A stretch of DNA of 64,000 bases from Streptomyces sp. SLBN-31 (GCF_006715395.1 NZ_VFNC01000002.1:2542001-2606000), one strand, 5' to 3'. Shown: positions 22,199 through 33,188, counted from the stretch's first letter. A program made the numbers and translations. Notes: generated by a model from the sequence alone, not told the origin.

Positions 22199-23216
22199 CA
22201 CCGACGAACTGCGCGAACTGCGCGACTTCGACGCGGGGACTCCCCCGCTCGACGAGGAGACCCGGCGCCGGGTGCGCTCGCGCCTGGCCGCCGCGATGAG
22301 CGACCCCGCTCCGGCCGTCCGGCCGCGCCGCCGGCCCGTCCTGCGCATCGCCCTGACCGGCGCGCTCGCCATCGCGGTGGCCGCCGGTGTCCTGGTGGCG
22401 GTGCGCCACGACGACGGCACCGGCGCGCACCGCACGGCCAACCCGCCGGCCACCAGCGCGCCCGCCACCGACGCGCCGCCCATGCGGAACGTGAGCGCGC
22501 AGCTGGTGCTCAACAAGGCCGCCGCGTACGAGCGCGAGCACGAGCGGACGGTCACCCCGCGCGACGACCAGTTCATCTACACCAAGGAGATCATCAAGGA
22601 GACGAACCAGAAGACCGGCGCCACGAAGAGCTACGTCGACGAGAACTGGCGCTCGGTGGACGGCTCCCAGCGGTCCTGGATCATGGAGATCGGCAAGGGC
22701 TGGTGGTCGCCGCCGCTGAAGGCGGACGAGAGCGTCTGGCCGCCGCAGGACTGGGGCACGCTGCGCAAGCTGCCGACGGACCCGGAGAAGCTGATCCTCG
22801 CGATCGAGAACAGGTTCTTCGGCGGACGCGTCAAGTCCCTGGATGACATCGGCGACCAGGAGTGGTCGGAGATCCACTTCAGTCTCGCCGGGCTGCTCAA
22901 GCTCGTCCCGGTGATGCCGGAAGGGCTGCGGCCGGCGGCCTATGAGGCGCTCGGCATGGTGCCCGGGGTGAAGGCCGTCCCGCACCAGAAGGACGCCAAG
23001 GGCCGCGTCGGCGTGGCCATCACCTACGACGACCCGACACGGCCGAAGGGCGCCGCCGGCTTCGGCGGCTACTTCATCTTCGACCCGGACACCTATCGCT
23101 TCCTCGGCTTCCGCGACACCCGTACGTCGGGTGACGGGCCGGCCATGAAGACGTACACCCAGCTGTCGTACCTGGACAGCTGGGCCGTCGTGGACAGGGC
23201 GAAGCAGCGGCCGTGA
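22191..23216 (+). CDS. CU044_5270-family membrane protein linked to ECF sigma
   Basis: A 341-residue protein with a short cytoplasmic N-terminus (ELRELRDFDAGTPPLDEETRRRVR, quoted in part), one membrane helix (about 51-71) and a large extracytoplasmic domain. It lacks the ZAS H-X3-C-X2-C zinc motif of classical anti-sigma factors, but its topology and its 8-nt overlap with the sigma gene suggest a regulatory partner. The outer domain resembles CU044_5270 proteins often found after ECF genes in actinobacteria. The assignment rests mainly on context and overall pattern. Confidence 0.75.
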   Translation: MRDTDELRELRDFDAGTPPLDEETRRRVRSRLAAAMSDPAPAVRPRRRPVLRIALTGALAIAVAAGVLVAVRHDDGTGAHRTANPPATSAPATDAPPMRNVSAQLVLNKAAAYEREHERTVTPRDDQFIYTKEIIKETNQKTGATKSYVDENWRSVDGSQRSWIMEIGKGWWSPPLKADESVWPPQDWGTLRKLPTDPEKLILAIENRFFGGRVKSLDDIGDQEWSEIHFSLAGLLKLVPVMPEGLRPAAYEALGMVPGVKAVPHQKDAKGRVGVAITYDDPTRPKGAAGFGGYFIFDPDTYRFLGFRDTRTSGDGPAMKTYTQLSYLDSWAVVDRAKQRP

Positions 23217-23972
23217 CTAGGCGGCGGGGACCCTGAGGGCGGCCAGGACCGGGAGGTGGTCCGTGGCCGCCCTCAGGTCCGTCTCCGTCACGCCGGGGAC
23301 GCCCAGGGGGACGCCGCAGCCGAGGACCTCGACGCCCTTGGTCGCGAAGATCGCGTCGATGCGCTGGAAGGGCGCGGCGGGCGCGAAGGTGAACTCGCCG
23401 CCCCAGGGGGCGGTGGCCCAGCAGTCCTGCAGGCCCTCGGTGAGGCGGGTGAAGGCGCGTCCGGTGGGCCGGTCGTTCACGTCGCCCCCGGCGATCGCGT
23501 GGTCGACGCCCAGGCCCGCGAGCCGGTCCAGGAGCATGCCGGCCTGCTCGTGGCGCTCGTCCTGCTGCAGGGAGAGGTGGCAGCTCAGTACGCCGACGCG
23601 GGCCGCGCCGAACCGGACGACGGCGGTGGCGAAGCCCCGGCGGTGCTGGCCCGGGGTGAGGGGCAGGAGCACGTCCTCGGTGCGCTCGACAGTGGCGCGC
23701 AGATGGCACAGGATCGCCGGTCCCGCGGCCGTGGCACCCCCGGTGAGGACGACCTGCCCGGAGGCGGCCGCGAGGCGGGCCAGCTTCTTGCGCCAGCGGA
23801 AGAACCGCGGGGCCTCCTGGACGAGGACCAGGTCGGGGGCGCAGGCGCCGATCACCCGGGCGAGGGCGTCGGTGTCGTCGCGCATCGAGCGGATGTTGTA
23901 GCTCAGGACCCTGATGACGGCCGAACCGTCCGGCTCGGTGTGGGAGTTGGGCAGCTGCTCGCTCGTCTCCAT
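23217..23972 (-). CDS. Endonuclease/exonuclease/phosphatase-family protein
   Basis: A 251-residue EEP-fold hydrolase. Motifs visible are VLSYNIRSM, the metal-binding Glu in LVLVQEAPRF, CHLS (His in SCHLSLQQ), GGDVNDRP and the terminal DHLPVLAAL (Asp-His). Members cut nucleic acids or phosphodiesters/phospholipids; substrate cannot be read from sequence. There is no signal peptide, so it is probably cytoplasmic. The ATG (METSEQLPN) is chosen because the upstream frame has no ribosome-binding site. The stop abuts that of the convergent membrane protein with no spacer. Confidence 0.85.
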   Translation of the reverse strand: METSEQLPNSHTEPDGSAVIRVLSYNIRSMRDDTDALARVIGACAPDLVLVQEAPRFFRWRKKLARLAAASGQVVLTGGATAAGPAILCHLRATVERTEDVLLPLTPGQHRRGFATAVVRFGAARVGVLSCHLSLQQDERHEQAGMLLDRLAGLGVDHAIAGGDVNDRPTGRAFTRLTEGLQDCWATAPWGGEFTFAPAAPFQRIDAIFATKGVEVLGCGVPLGVPGVTETDLRAATDHLPVLAALRVPAA

Positions 23973-24046
23973 GAGATCAACATACGACGATGCCCGCCGT
24001 CCCGAGGCGGGGCGCGGCGGGCTCATCACATACGTGGTCCGGTCGG

Positions 24047-25000
24047 CTACATGATCGGGTCGGGTTCCCGGGCCAGGTCCGCCGCACCCACCAGGCCCGC
24101 CTCGTTGCCGAGCCGGGCCGCGATGACGTCGGCCACCGGGCGCCAGTTGCCGCCCACCAGCCAGCGCTTGTAGGACTTGCGGATCGGGTCGAGGACCAGT
24201 TCGCCCTCGTCGGAGAGGCCGCCGCCGACGATGAACGCGGAGGGGTCGAACAGGGAGGCGAGGTCGGCGAGGCCGGCGCCGACCCAGCGGGCCAGCTCGC
24301 GGTAGGAGTCGACGGCGACCGGGTCGCCCTGGCGGGCGGCGATGGAGATGTGCTTGCCCTCGATGCCGTCGGGGGTGCCGTCGCCGAGGGCGAGGAGGGT
24401 GTCGGCGCGTTCGGGGGTGGCGTTGGCGCGCTGCTTGGCGTACCGGACGAGGGCGCGACCGGAGGCGTACTGCTCCCAGCAGCCCTGCGAGCCGCAGCCG
24501 CACAGCAGGCCGTCCGGGACCATCCGGATGTGGCCGAACTCGGCGGCCACGCCGAAGTGTCCGCGGCGCAGCTTGTTGCCGATGATGATGCCGCCGCCCA
24601 GGCCGGTGCCGAGGGTGATGCAGATGACGTTGCGGTGGCCCTTGCCGGCGCCGAACCTGTACTCGCCCCAGGCGGCCGCGTTGGCGTCGTTCTCGACCAC
24701 GACGGGCAGGCCGACGCGGGCCTCGACCTTCTCCTTCAGCGGCTCCTGGCGCCAGTCGATGTTCGGTGCGAAGTAGACGGTGGAGCGCTGCCGATTGACG
24801 TAACCGGCCGCCCCGATGCCGACACCGACGATCTCGTGCCCGGCGCGCGCGCCCTCCACGGCGGAGGCGATGGCGTCCACGATCGCCTCGGGCGTGCCCG
24901 GGGTCGGCACCTTGTGCGTGGAGAGGATGTTGCCTTCCTCGTCGACCACGCCGGCCGCGATCTTGGTACCGCCGATGTCGACGCCGATGGTGAGTCCCAT
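24047..25000 (-). CDS. glkA: ROK-family glucokinase
   Basis: A 317-residue ATP-dependent glucokinase phosphorylating cytosolic glucose. ATP-binding DIGGTK near the N-terminus, ENDANAAAWGE with the catalytic Asp, LGTGLGGGIIIG and the ROK zinc site CGCGSQGCWEQYASGRA are all present. Length equals that of S. coelicolor GlkA (SCO2126), which also mediates glucose repression in Streptomyces. The SCO2127-type gene lies upstream in the same orientation, with a 107-nt gap that may hold a glkA promoter. Confidence 0.96.
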   Translation of the reverse strand: MGLTIGVDIGGTKIAAGVVDEEGNILSTHKVPTPGTPEAIVDAIASAVEGARAGHEIVGVGIGAAGYVNRQRSTVYFAPNIDWRQEPLKEKVEARVGLPVVVENDANAAAWGEYRFGAGKGHRNVICITLGTGLGGGIIIGNKLRRGHFGVAAEFGHIRMVPDGLLCGCGSQGCWEQYASGRALVRYAKQRANATPERADTLLALGDGTPDGIEGKHISIAARQGDPVAVDSYRELARWVGAGLADLASLFDPSAFIVGGGLSDEGELVLDPIRKSYKRWLVGGNWRPVADVIAARLGNEAGLVGAADLAREPDPIM

Positions 25001-25107
25001 GAATCCCTCAGTTCGGTCGAGCCCCGCTACGGCCAACCGTACCCGAGGCCCCGGTGCCGGGGTTCCAGCCGTCCGCCGGGCGGACAGGCCGTGGGACGCC
25101 CGGGGCG

Positions 25108-25605
25108 TCAGTCCAGGTCGATGCGCTGGCCGGGGCCGGTGCCCTCGTCGCCCCCGCGGTTGTCGTCCAGGTCCTTGTGCAGGTCGGTCGGGCGGCTGGT
25201 CCAGCGCCGTTCCTGGGCCTGGACCGCGGAGCGGTAGGCGGCGAGGAGTTCGCCGCCGGCGGCGGCCAGGTGGTCGAAGACGTCGGGGTTGCGCTCCATG
25301 ACGGGTTCGACGGCGGCCTTGGCCTGCTGGACGACCTGCTTCACCACTTCCTGGGCGGCCGGCCCCGCGACCGCGCCGAGCAGCGGCGACTGGATCGACG
25401 ACAGCTTCTCCGACACCACGTCGACGAGCTTGCGCAGTTCCTCGGCGGCCGACACCGGCGGCCGGCCGTGCTCGGCCCGGCGGCGGGCCTTCTCCGCGGC
25501 GAGGTCCTCGGCGCACGCCGTCGCCCAGGCGTCGGCGTCGGTCGCCCGCACCTCGTCGACGGCATCCTTCTCACCGGCATCCGACGGGGGGAGCTCTTCG
25601 CTCAT
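25108..25605 (-). CDS. SCO2127-type protein (DUF5304), upstream of glkA
   Basis: A 165-residue, soluble, strongly acidic protein with an Ala/Glu-rich N-terminus and helical centre (SAAEELRKLVDVVSEKL). No catalytic motif is visible. In S. coelicolor the corresponding gene SCO2127 precedes glkA and has been linked to glucose uptake and catabolite repression. The ATG has AGGAGTCC upstream. The synteny and overall composition support the assignment; mechanism unknown. Confidence 0.8.
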   Translation of the reverse strand: MSEELPPSDAGEKDAVDEVRATDADAWATACAEDLAAEKARRRAEHGRPPVSAAEELRKLVDVVSEKLSSIQSPLLGAVAGPAAQEVVKQVVQQAKAAVEPVMERNPDVFDHLAAAGGELLAAYRSAVQAQERRWTSRPTDLHKDLDDNRGGDEGTGPGQRIDLD

Positions 25606-25662
25606 GACGGACTCCTGACTACGGTTCGTCCCTACGACGTTACCCGAACGGGCGTATGTCGT

Positions 25663-26832
25663 TCACTTCCTCCCGGGCCACAGAGCCGGGTCCGGCGCGA
25701 AACGGATCCGCAGCTCGCCCTCGCGCAGCGCGGCCCCGTCGACAGTGCAGCGGCGCAGGGCGGAGGGCAGGGGCACGATGCGGCGGAAGGTGGCCGCGGT
25801 GACGACGAGTTCGTCGCCGCGCCGGATCAGGTCCAGGTCACCGCGTATCGCGCCGGGCAGCGGGATGTGCCAGACGAGCACTCCGTCGGCGGCGAGCCGG
25901 TCCACGACCGGCCACTCGACGGTGGAGGTCGTGTCGTTGACGCCGGGCACGGGCAGCGCGGCAAGGTCGTCGGTGCCGCGCGGATCGCGGCCGAGGTGGT
26001 GGACCGGCCGTACGTCGTACGACTCCCGCCACTCCTCCAGGGCCTTGCGCTGCTGGGCGAGGGGCCCGGCCAGCCAGCCGTCCGCCGCGGACTCGGGCAG
26101 CACCCGGTTGGCGACCAGGGCGTCGGCCCGCAGGCCGCGCAGGGCGAGGGCGAGGGTGGCGCTGCGTACGGCGTCGGCACCGGCCGGTCCGGGCTCGGCG
26201 ACCAGCCGTACGACGGTGCCGCGGTCGGCGAGCACGGCCTCGACGGCGCCCAGCTCCATGTCCCACCGGGCGGCGGTCTCGTACAGCCACTCCGAGGGCA
26301 TGGGGACACCGGCCAGCCTGCCGAGCATGGGCCGCAGGGCGCGGGCCGCCTGCCGCTCGGGCGGCAGCAGCCGGCGCAGATAGCGGCGCAGTTCCTCCGG
26401 CAGGGAGAGCAGGGCGAGGGCCTGCGCGGTGGCGGGGAGGTCGACGACCAGCAGGTCGTGCGCCTCGGCGAGCGCCGCGTCGCGCAGCGCCCGCAGCAGG
26501 GTCAGCTCCTCGGCCCCGGGCAGGGGCGTGACCTCCTCGGCGTCCAGCCGGGAGGCGCCGAGCAGGTCCAGGACGTTGGCCGCGCGTTCCTGGAAACCGG
26601 TGAGGTCGTCCCGGAACCCGGCGGTGGCGTCGGGACGCCAGGCGGTGAGGTTCGGGGCGACGGTCGTGGGGGCCGGGCCGGTGGTCGCGCCGAGGGCCGT
26701 GCCCAGGGCGTCGGTGCGGTCGGCACTGAGCACCAGGGTGCGGGTGCCCTCGCGGGCGGCGGCCAGGGCGGTGGCGGCCGCGATGGTGCTGCGACCGCTG
26801 CCGCCAGGGCCGGTGATCAGGATGGTGCGCAT
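25663..26832 (-). CDS. ArsA/GET3-like ATPase with altered P-loop
   Basis: A 389-residue ArsA-type (SIMIBI) ATPase; the syntenic M. tuberculosis homologue is Rv2184c. The N-terminal P-loop reads GPGGSGRST where ArsA/MinD proteins have GKGGVGKS/T, so both signature lysines are replaced (Pro and Arg). The switch region DLLVVDLPATAQALALLSLPE (quoted in part) and the C-terminal domain are intact. No As-binding Cys cluster is seen, so it is not an arsenite pump. The ATG is nested next to a second ATC ATG. The SRPBCC gene lies 44 nt upstream on the same strand. Confidence 0.85.
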   Translation of the reverse strand: MRTILITGPGGSGRSTIAAATALAAAREGTRTLVLSADRTDALGTALGATTGPAPTTVAPNLTAWRPDATAGFRDDLTGFQERAANVLDLLGASRLDAEEVTPLPGAEELTLLRALRDAALAEAHDLLVVDLPATAQALALLSLPEELRRYLRRLLPPERQAARALRPMLGRLAGVPMPSEWLYETAARWDMELGAVEAVLADRGTVVRLVAEPGPAGADAVRSATLALALRGLRADALVANRVLPESAADGWLAGPLAQQRKALEEWRESYDVRPVHHLGRDPRGTDDLAALPVPGVNDTTSTVEWPVVDRLAADGVLVWHIPLPGAIRGDLDLIRRGDELVVTAATFRRIVPLPSALRRCTVDGAALREGELRIRFAPDPALWPGRK

Positions 26833-26876
26833 GATGGTGAACGGTACCTGCGCGCGCCCCGGGCGAACCGCCGCGC

Positions 26877-27320
26877 CTACTTCTCCCCGGCCTCGACGCG
26901 CTTCTTCAGACCGGCCAGCGCCCGGTCGATGATGACCTTCTCGGCCTTGCGCTTGATCATGCCCAGCATGGGGATCTTCACGTCGACCGTCAGCCGGTAG
27001 GTGACCTCGGTCGCGCCGGCGCCCGCCGGCCTGAGGATGTACGAGCCGTCGAGCGAGCGCAGCATCTGGGACTTCACCAGCGTCCAGGAGACCTCGTTCT
27101 GCCCGGTCCACGTGTAGGCGAGCACCTGGTCGTCCTTGATGGCGCCCGCGTCCATCACGAGACGGACCTGCTCGGCACGCCCCTGGGCGTCGGTCTGCAG
27201 CACCTCCGCCTCCTTCACCTCGCCGGTCCAGTCGGGGTAGCGCGCGAAGTCGGCGATCACCCCCATGACGTCGGCCGGTGCCGCCTCGATCGTGATGCTC
27301 GAGCTGGTGTGTTCCGCCAT
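26877..27320 (-). CDS. SRPBCC-family (START/Bet v 1 fold) protein
   Basis: A 147-residue SRPBCC protein (polyketide cyclase/dehydrase group). The family opening SSITIEAAPADVMGVIADFARYPDW is recognisable in ADVMGVIADFARYPDW, with the hydrophobic cavity strands TWTGQNEVSWTLV and LRPAGAGATEVTYRL. It probably binds a hydrophobic ligand. M. tuberculosis TB16.3 (Rv2185c) is the syntenic homologue, again beside the ArsA-like gene. ATG start. Confidence 0.88.
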   Translation of the reverse strand: MAEHTSSSITIEAAPADVMGVIADFARYPDWTGEVKEAEVLQTDAQGRAEQVRLVMDAGAIKDDQVLAYTWTGQNEVSWTLVKSQMLRSLDGSYILRPAGAGATEVTYRLTVDVKIPMLGMIKRKAEKVIIDRALAGLKKRVEAGEK

Positions 27321-27413
27321 CGCCGTGGCTCCTCCAGATGCGGGCCGGTAAAGAGGTCTTTCGTGCGCACGTGTGTGCAGCGTGAAGGCTACCGCGCACG
27401 TGAGCGCCCGAGT

Positions 27414-28232
27414 TCACCCCCTGCCCGCGTTCACCGGCCATTCCAGCGCCCAGGGCCTGCCGGTCCCCGCGAAGTGCCCTACGTTCACGCACTCGGTGAC
27501 GCCGATCCGCATGCGCCGCACCAGTGGCTGGTGAACGTGGCCGAACAGGGCGTAGCGGGGCCGGGTCCTCCTGATCGCCTCCAGCAGGGCCACGCTCCCC
27601 CGCTCGAAGCGCCGGGCCACCGTGTCGTAGACGAGTTCGGGCACCTCCGGCGGGATGTGCGTGCACAGCACGTCCACCTCGCCGACGGCCTCGATCTTCG
27701 CCGCGTACTCCTCGTCGTCGATCTCGTACGGCGTGCGCATCGCGGTGCGCAGGCCGCCGCCGACGAAGCCGAACGTCCAGCCGCCGATCTCGACGCGTTC
27801 GCCGTCGAGCACGGTCGTTCCCGGCCGGGCGTACTCCGGCCAGAGGGCCGGCATATCGACATTGCCGTACGTGGCGTACGTCGGCACCGGAAGGGCCGCG
27901 AACATCTCGGCGTACTGCTTGCGCACCGCCTTCTCGATCGCGGTGCGCCGGTCCGTGTCGATGCCCGCCCAGAGCCGGGCACCGAACTCGCGCGCCTCCT
28001 CGAAGCGGCGGGCGGTGCGCAGTTCGACGATGCGGTCGGCGTTCTCCGTGCCGAACAGGTCGGGGAAGATGCCGCGCGAGTGGTCGGCGTAGTCCAGGAA
28101 GAGGACCAGGTCACCGAGGCAGATCAGGGCGTCCGCGCCCTCGCCGGCCCGGGCCAGGTCGCGGGCGTTGCCGTGCACGTCGCTCACCACGTGGACGCGT
28201 GTCGTGCGCCTGCCGGCCGGTGTGGATGCCAT
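27414..28232 (-). CDS. Calcineurin-like metallophosphoesterase
   Basis: A 272-residue binuclear metal phosphoesterase. Conserved motifs are SDVHGN, CLGDLV (GD), TYGNVDMP (GNxD/H-like), CTHIPPEVP and GHVHQPLV. The C-terminal EWPVNAG tail ends the fold. There is no signal peptide or membrane helix. Phosphodiesters, nucleotides or phosphoproteins are possible substrates. The ATG start (MASTPAGRR) is used; a longer frame upstream lacks similarity. It is divergent from the acyl-CoA synthetase gene. Confidence 0.86.
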   Translation of the reverse strand: MASTPAGRRTTRVHVVSDVHGNARDLARAGEGADALICLGDLVLFLDYADHSRGIFPDLFGTENADRIVELRTARRFEEAREFGARLWAGIDTDRRTAIEKAVRKQYAEMFAALPVPTYATYGNVDMPALWPEYARPGTTVLDGERVEIGGWTFGFVGGGLRTAMRTPYEIDDEEYAAKIEAVGEVDVLCTHIPPEVPELVYDTVARRFERGSVALLEAIRRTRPRYALFGHVHQPLVRRMRIGVTECVNVGHFAGTGRPWALEWPVNAGRG

Positions 28233-28529
28233 GACGATCAAGGGTAGGCGTGTGCGGTGTACGTGAACAGTGGCGGGCCGCCCTGCGGTTACTGGCCAGT
28301 CAGTTAGCGGGTGGACTACCGTACGCGAAGGAACACCAAACCGTGTGACGCAGCGAACATCTCGTCGGACCCCCCTGTCGAAGAAGCCATACCGGCGGGT
28401 AACGTCCGGGCAGTCCACAGTCGTGCCCAGGTTTTCAACCATTGATCGTCTGAGCACCTGCCCGAGCCTTGGACCGACCGTCGCATCACACAACGTCGTG
28501 GCGCCGGCGCCCTATGAGGAGCAGCAGTC
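28233..28529. other. Intergenic region, divergent promoters
   Basis: 297 nt between the phosphoesterase and acyl-CoA synthetase genes. It contains a perfect 10-bp palindrome ACTGGCCAGT (28291-28300) and, near its right end, the GAGGAGCAG ribosome-binding site of the synthetase. I see no RNA gene or coding frame. Confidence 0.5.
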
Positions 28530-30326
28530 TTGCGCGAGTTCAGCCTTCCGGCTTTGTACGAGGTCCCTGCGGACGGCAATCTCACCGACATCGTCCGTAG
28601 AAACGCCGCGCAGCATCCCGATGTCGCCGTCATCGCCCGCAAGGTGGACGGTGTCTGGCAGGACGTGACGGCCACGGCCTTCCAGGCCGAGGTGCGCGCG
28701 GCCGCGAAGGGCCTCATCGCCTCGGGCGTCCAGCCCGGCGACCGGGTGGGCCTGATGTCGCGCACGCGCTACGAGTGGACGCTGCTCGACTTCGCCATCT
28801 GGAGCGCGGGCGCCATCACCGTGCCGGTGTACGAGACCAGCTCACCGGAGCAGGTGCAGTGGATCCTGTCGGACTCGGGCGCCACCGCGGTCGTCGTCGA
28901 GCTGGACAGCCACGCGGCCGCGGTCGAGTCGGTACACGACCGGCTGCCCGCCCTCAAGCACGTCTGGCAGATCGAGGCCGGCGCGGTCGAGGAGCTGGGC
29001 GACCTCGGCAAGGGCGTCACGGACGCGATGGTCGAGGACCGCAGCTCGCTGGCGAGAGCCGACGACCCGGCGACGATCGTCTACACCTCGGGCACCACCG
29101 GCCGCCCCAAGGGCTGTGTGCTGACCCACCGCAGTTTCTTCGCCGAGTGCGGCAACATCGTCGAGCGCCTGCGGCCGCTGTTCCGCACCGGCGAGTGCTC
29201 GGTGCTGCTGTTCCTGCCCCTCGCGCACGTCTTCGGCCGCCTGGTCCAGATCGCCCCGATGATGGCGCCGATCAAGCTCGGCTGCGTCCCGGACATCAAG
29301 AACCTCACCGACGAACTGGCCTCCTTCCGGCCGACGTTGATCCTCGGCGTCCCGCGCGTCTTCGAGAAGGTCTACAACTCGGCGCGCGCCAAGGCGCAGG
29401 CGGACGGCAAGGGCAAGATCTTCGACAAGGCCGCGGACACCGCGATCGCGTACAGCAAGGCGCTGGACACCCCGTCGGGTCCGTCGCTCGGTCTGAAGAT
29501 CAAGCACAAGACGTTCGACAAGCTGGTCTACAGCAAGCTGCGGGCGGTGCTGGGCGGTCGTGGCGAGTACGCGATCTCCGGCGGCGCCCCGCTGGGCGAG
29601 CGGCTGGGCCACTTCTTCCGCGGCATCGGCTTCACGGTCCTGGAGGGCTACGGCCTGACCGAGTCCTGTGCGGCGACCGCCTTCAACCCCTGGGACCGTA
29701 CGAAGATCGGCACCGTCGGGCAGCCGCTGCCGGGCTCGGTGATCCGGATCGCGGACGACGGCGAGGTGCTGCTGCACGGCGAGCACCTGTTCAAGGGGTA
29801 CTGGAACAACGAGGCCGCCACGGCCGAGGCGCTGACCGACGGCTGGTTCCACACCGGTGACATCGGCACCCTCGACGAGGACGGCTACCTGAGGATCACC
29901 GGCCGCAAGAAGGAGATCATCGTGACCGCGGGCGGCAAGAACGTCGCCCCGGCCGTGATCGAGGACCGCATCCGGGCGCACGCGCTGGTCGCGGAGTGCA
30001 TGGTGGTGGGCGACGGGCGGCCGTTCGTGGGCGCGCTGGTCACCATCGACGAGGAGTTCCTGGGCCGTTGGGCCGCCGAGCACGGCAAGCCCGAGGGGGT
30101 GACCGCGGCGTCGCTGCGCGAGGACCCGGATCTGCTCGCGGCGATCCAGGACGCTGTCGACGACGGCAACGCCGCGGTGTCGAAGGCGGAATCGGTGCGG
30201 AAGTTCCGCATTCTGTCCTCCCAGTTCACGGAGGAGTCGGGCCACCTGACGCCCTCGCTGAAGCTGAAGCGGAACGTGGTGGCGAAGGACTACGCGGGCG
30301 AGATCGAGGCGATCTACGCGAAGTAG
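28530..30326 (+). CDS. Long-chain acyl-CoA synthetase (FadD15 type)
   Basis: A 598-residue AMP-forming ligase. The AMP-binding P-loop YTSGTTGRPKGC, the A5 motif EGYGLTESCAATAFN, WFHTGDIG (A7), ITGRKKEIIVTAGGKNV (A8) and the catalytic Lys in LTPSLKLKRN are in place. It activates fatty acids to CoA thioesters in the cytosol. The start is TTG, with GGAGCAG upstream (MREFSLPALYEVP). M. tuberculosis has fadD15 (Rv2187) in the same position. It converges with the cholesterol oxidase gene with 13 nt between stops. Confidence 0.93.
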   Translation: MREFSLPALYEVPADGNLTDIVRRNAAQHPDVAVIARKVDGVWQDVTATAFQAEVRAAAKGLIASGVQPGDRVGLMSRTRYEWTLLDFAIWSAGAITVPVYETSSPEQVQWILSDSGATAVVVELDSHAAAVESVHDRLPALKHVWQIEAGAVEELGDLGKGVTDAMVEDRSSLARADDPATIVYTSGTTGRPKGCVLTHRSFFAECGNIVERLRPLFRTGECSVLLFLPLAHVFGRLVQIAPMMAPIKLGCVPDIKNLTDELASFRPTLILGVPRVFEKVYNSARAKAQADGKGKIFDKAADTAIAYSKALDTPSGPSLGLKIKHKTFDKLVYSKLRAVLGGRGEYAISGGAPLGERLGHFFRGIGFTVLEGYGLTESCAATAFNPWDRTKIGTVGQPLPGSVIRIADDGEVLLHGEHLFKGYWNNEAATAEALTDGWFHTGDIGTLDEDGYLRITGRKKEIIVTAGGKNVAPAVIEDRIRAHALVAECMVVGDGRPFVGALVTIDEEFLGRWAAEHGKPEGVTAASLREDPDLLAAIQDAVDDGNAAVSKAESVRKFRILSSQFTEESGHLTPSLKLKRNVVAKDYAGEIEAIYAK

Positions 30327-30339
30327 AGCGCCGGCCGGT

Positions 30340-31992
<1,653 letters not shown>

Positions 31993-32014
31993 TTATGCGG
32001 TTCCGGCTAGGCCT

Positions 32015-33157
32015 CTATAGCAGCGTCTTCAACTTTTCCGCCAGCAGGTCCCAGCGCCACTTCTCCTCCACCCACTCGCGCCCCCGCTCTCCCATCCGGC
32101 GCCTGAGTTCCGCGTCCCCGAGCAGGACGACGATCCGCTCGGCCGCCTCCTCCGCGGAGCCGCCGCGCACCACCCAGCCGGTCTCGCCGTCCAGCACGGC
32201 GTCGGGGGCGCCGCCCGAGTCGCCGGCGACCACCGGCAGCCCGGTCGCCGACGCCTCCAGGTAGACGATGCCGAGACCCTCGACGTCGAGGCCGCCGCGT
32301 CGCGTCCGGCACGGCATGGCGAACACGTCGCCCGCACCGTAGTGCGCGGGCAGCTCGGACCAGGGCACGGCGCCCGTGAACCGTACGGAGCCGGCGACGC
32401 CGGTCTCCTCGGCCAGCTTGCGCAGGTCCTTCTCGTAGGGCCCGCCGCCGACGATCAGCAGGACCGCGTCCGGCTCGGCGGCCAGGATGCGCGGCATCGC
32501 GAGAATGAGGGTGTCCTGGCCCTTGCGCGGCACCAGCCGGGACACGCACACGACCACCGGCCGGTCGGTCAGCCCCAGCCGCGCCCGCACGGCGTCGCCG
32601 CCCGAGGCGGGGTGGAACACCTTCTCGTCGACGCCCGGCGGCAGCTGGACCATCCGCCCGGCCGCCGCGGGCGTCAGGGCGGAGGCGATCCGCGAGCGCG
32701 TGTACTCGCCGAGGTAGGTGACGGTGTCCGTCGCCTCGCCGATCCGGCGCAGCAGCTGCCGCGCGGCGGGAAGCTGGGCCCATCCCGCCTCGTGCCCGTG
32801 GGTGGTGGCCACCAGCCGCTCGGCACCGGCCTTCCTGAGCGCCGGCGCCATCAGCCCGAGCGGCGCCGCCGCCCCGAACCACACCGACGTACAGCCGTGC
32901 TCCCGCAGCAGCCCGACCGCCGTACGCGTCGCCGCCGGCGTCGGCAGCAGCATCGTCGTACGGTCGCGTACGACCGTGAAGGGCTGCTCGGCGTCGAAGG
33001 CGGCTGTCGCCTCGACGCCCTCCCTGCCGCGCTTCCAGGTGGAGGCGTGGACGACGAGCCGCTCGGGGTCGAGCCGCAGCGCCATGTTGTGCAGGAACGC
33101 CTGGATGCCGCCGGGGCGGGGTGGGAAGTCGTTCGTCACGATCAGGGTCTTGCGCAC
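32015..33157 (-). CDS. GT4 glycosyltransferase, PimB-like
   Basis: A 380-residue GT-B glycosyltransferase. The N-terminal LIVTNDFPPRPGGIQ and C-terminal E-x7-E motif (EGLGIVYLEASATG) are typical of the GT4 mannosyltransferase group; VSRLVPRKGQDTLI is the central hinge motif. M. tuberculosis Rv2188c (PimB'), the second mannosyltransferase of phosphatidylinositol mannoside synthesis, lies at the same place, so a PIM role is likely but not proven. GTG start, beside the divergent GT87 gene. Confidence 0.86.
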   Translation of the reverse strand: MRKTLIVTNDFPPRPGGIQAFLHNMALRLDPERLVVHASTWKRGREGVEATAAFDAEQPFTVVRDRTTMLLPTPAATRTAVGLLREHGCTSVWFGAAAPLGLMAPALRKAGAERLVATTHGHEAGWAQLPAARQLLRRIGEATDTVTYLGEYTRSRIASALTPAAAGRMVQLPPGVDEKVFHPASGGDAVRARLGLTDRPVVVCVSRLVPRKGQDTLILAMPRILAAEPDAVLLIVGGGPYEKDLRKLAEETGVAGSVRFTGAVPWSELPAHYGAGDVFAMPCRTRRGGLDVEGLGIVYLEASATGLPVVAGDSGGAPDAVLDGETGWVVRGGSAEEAAERIVVLLGDAELRRRMGERGREWVEEKWRWDLLAEKLKTLL

Positions 33158-33188
33158 GCCGACGACCCTATCCAAACGCCACGGCGCC

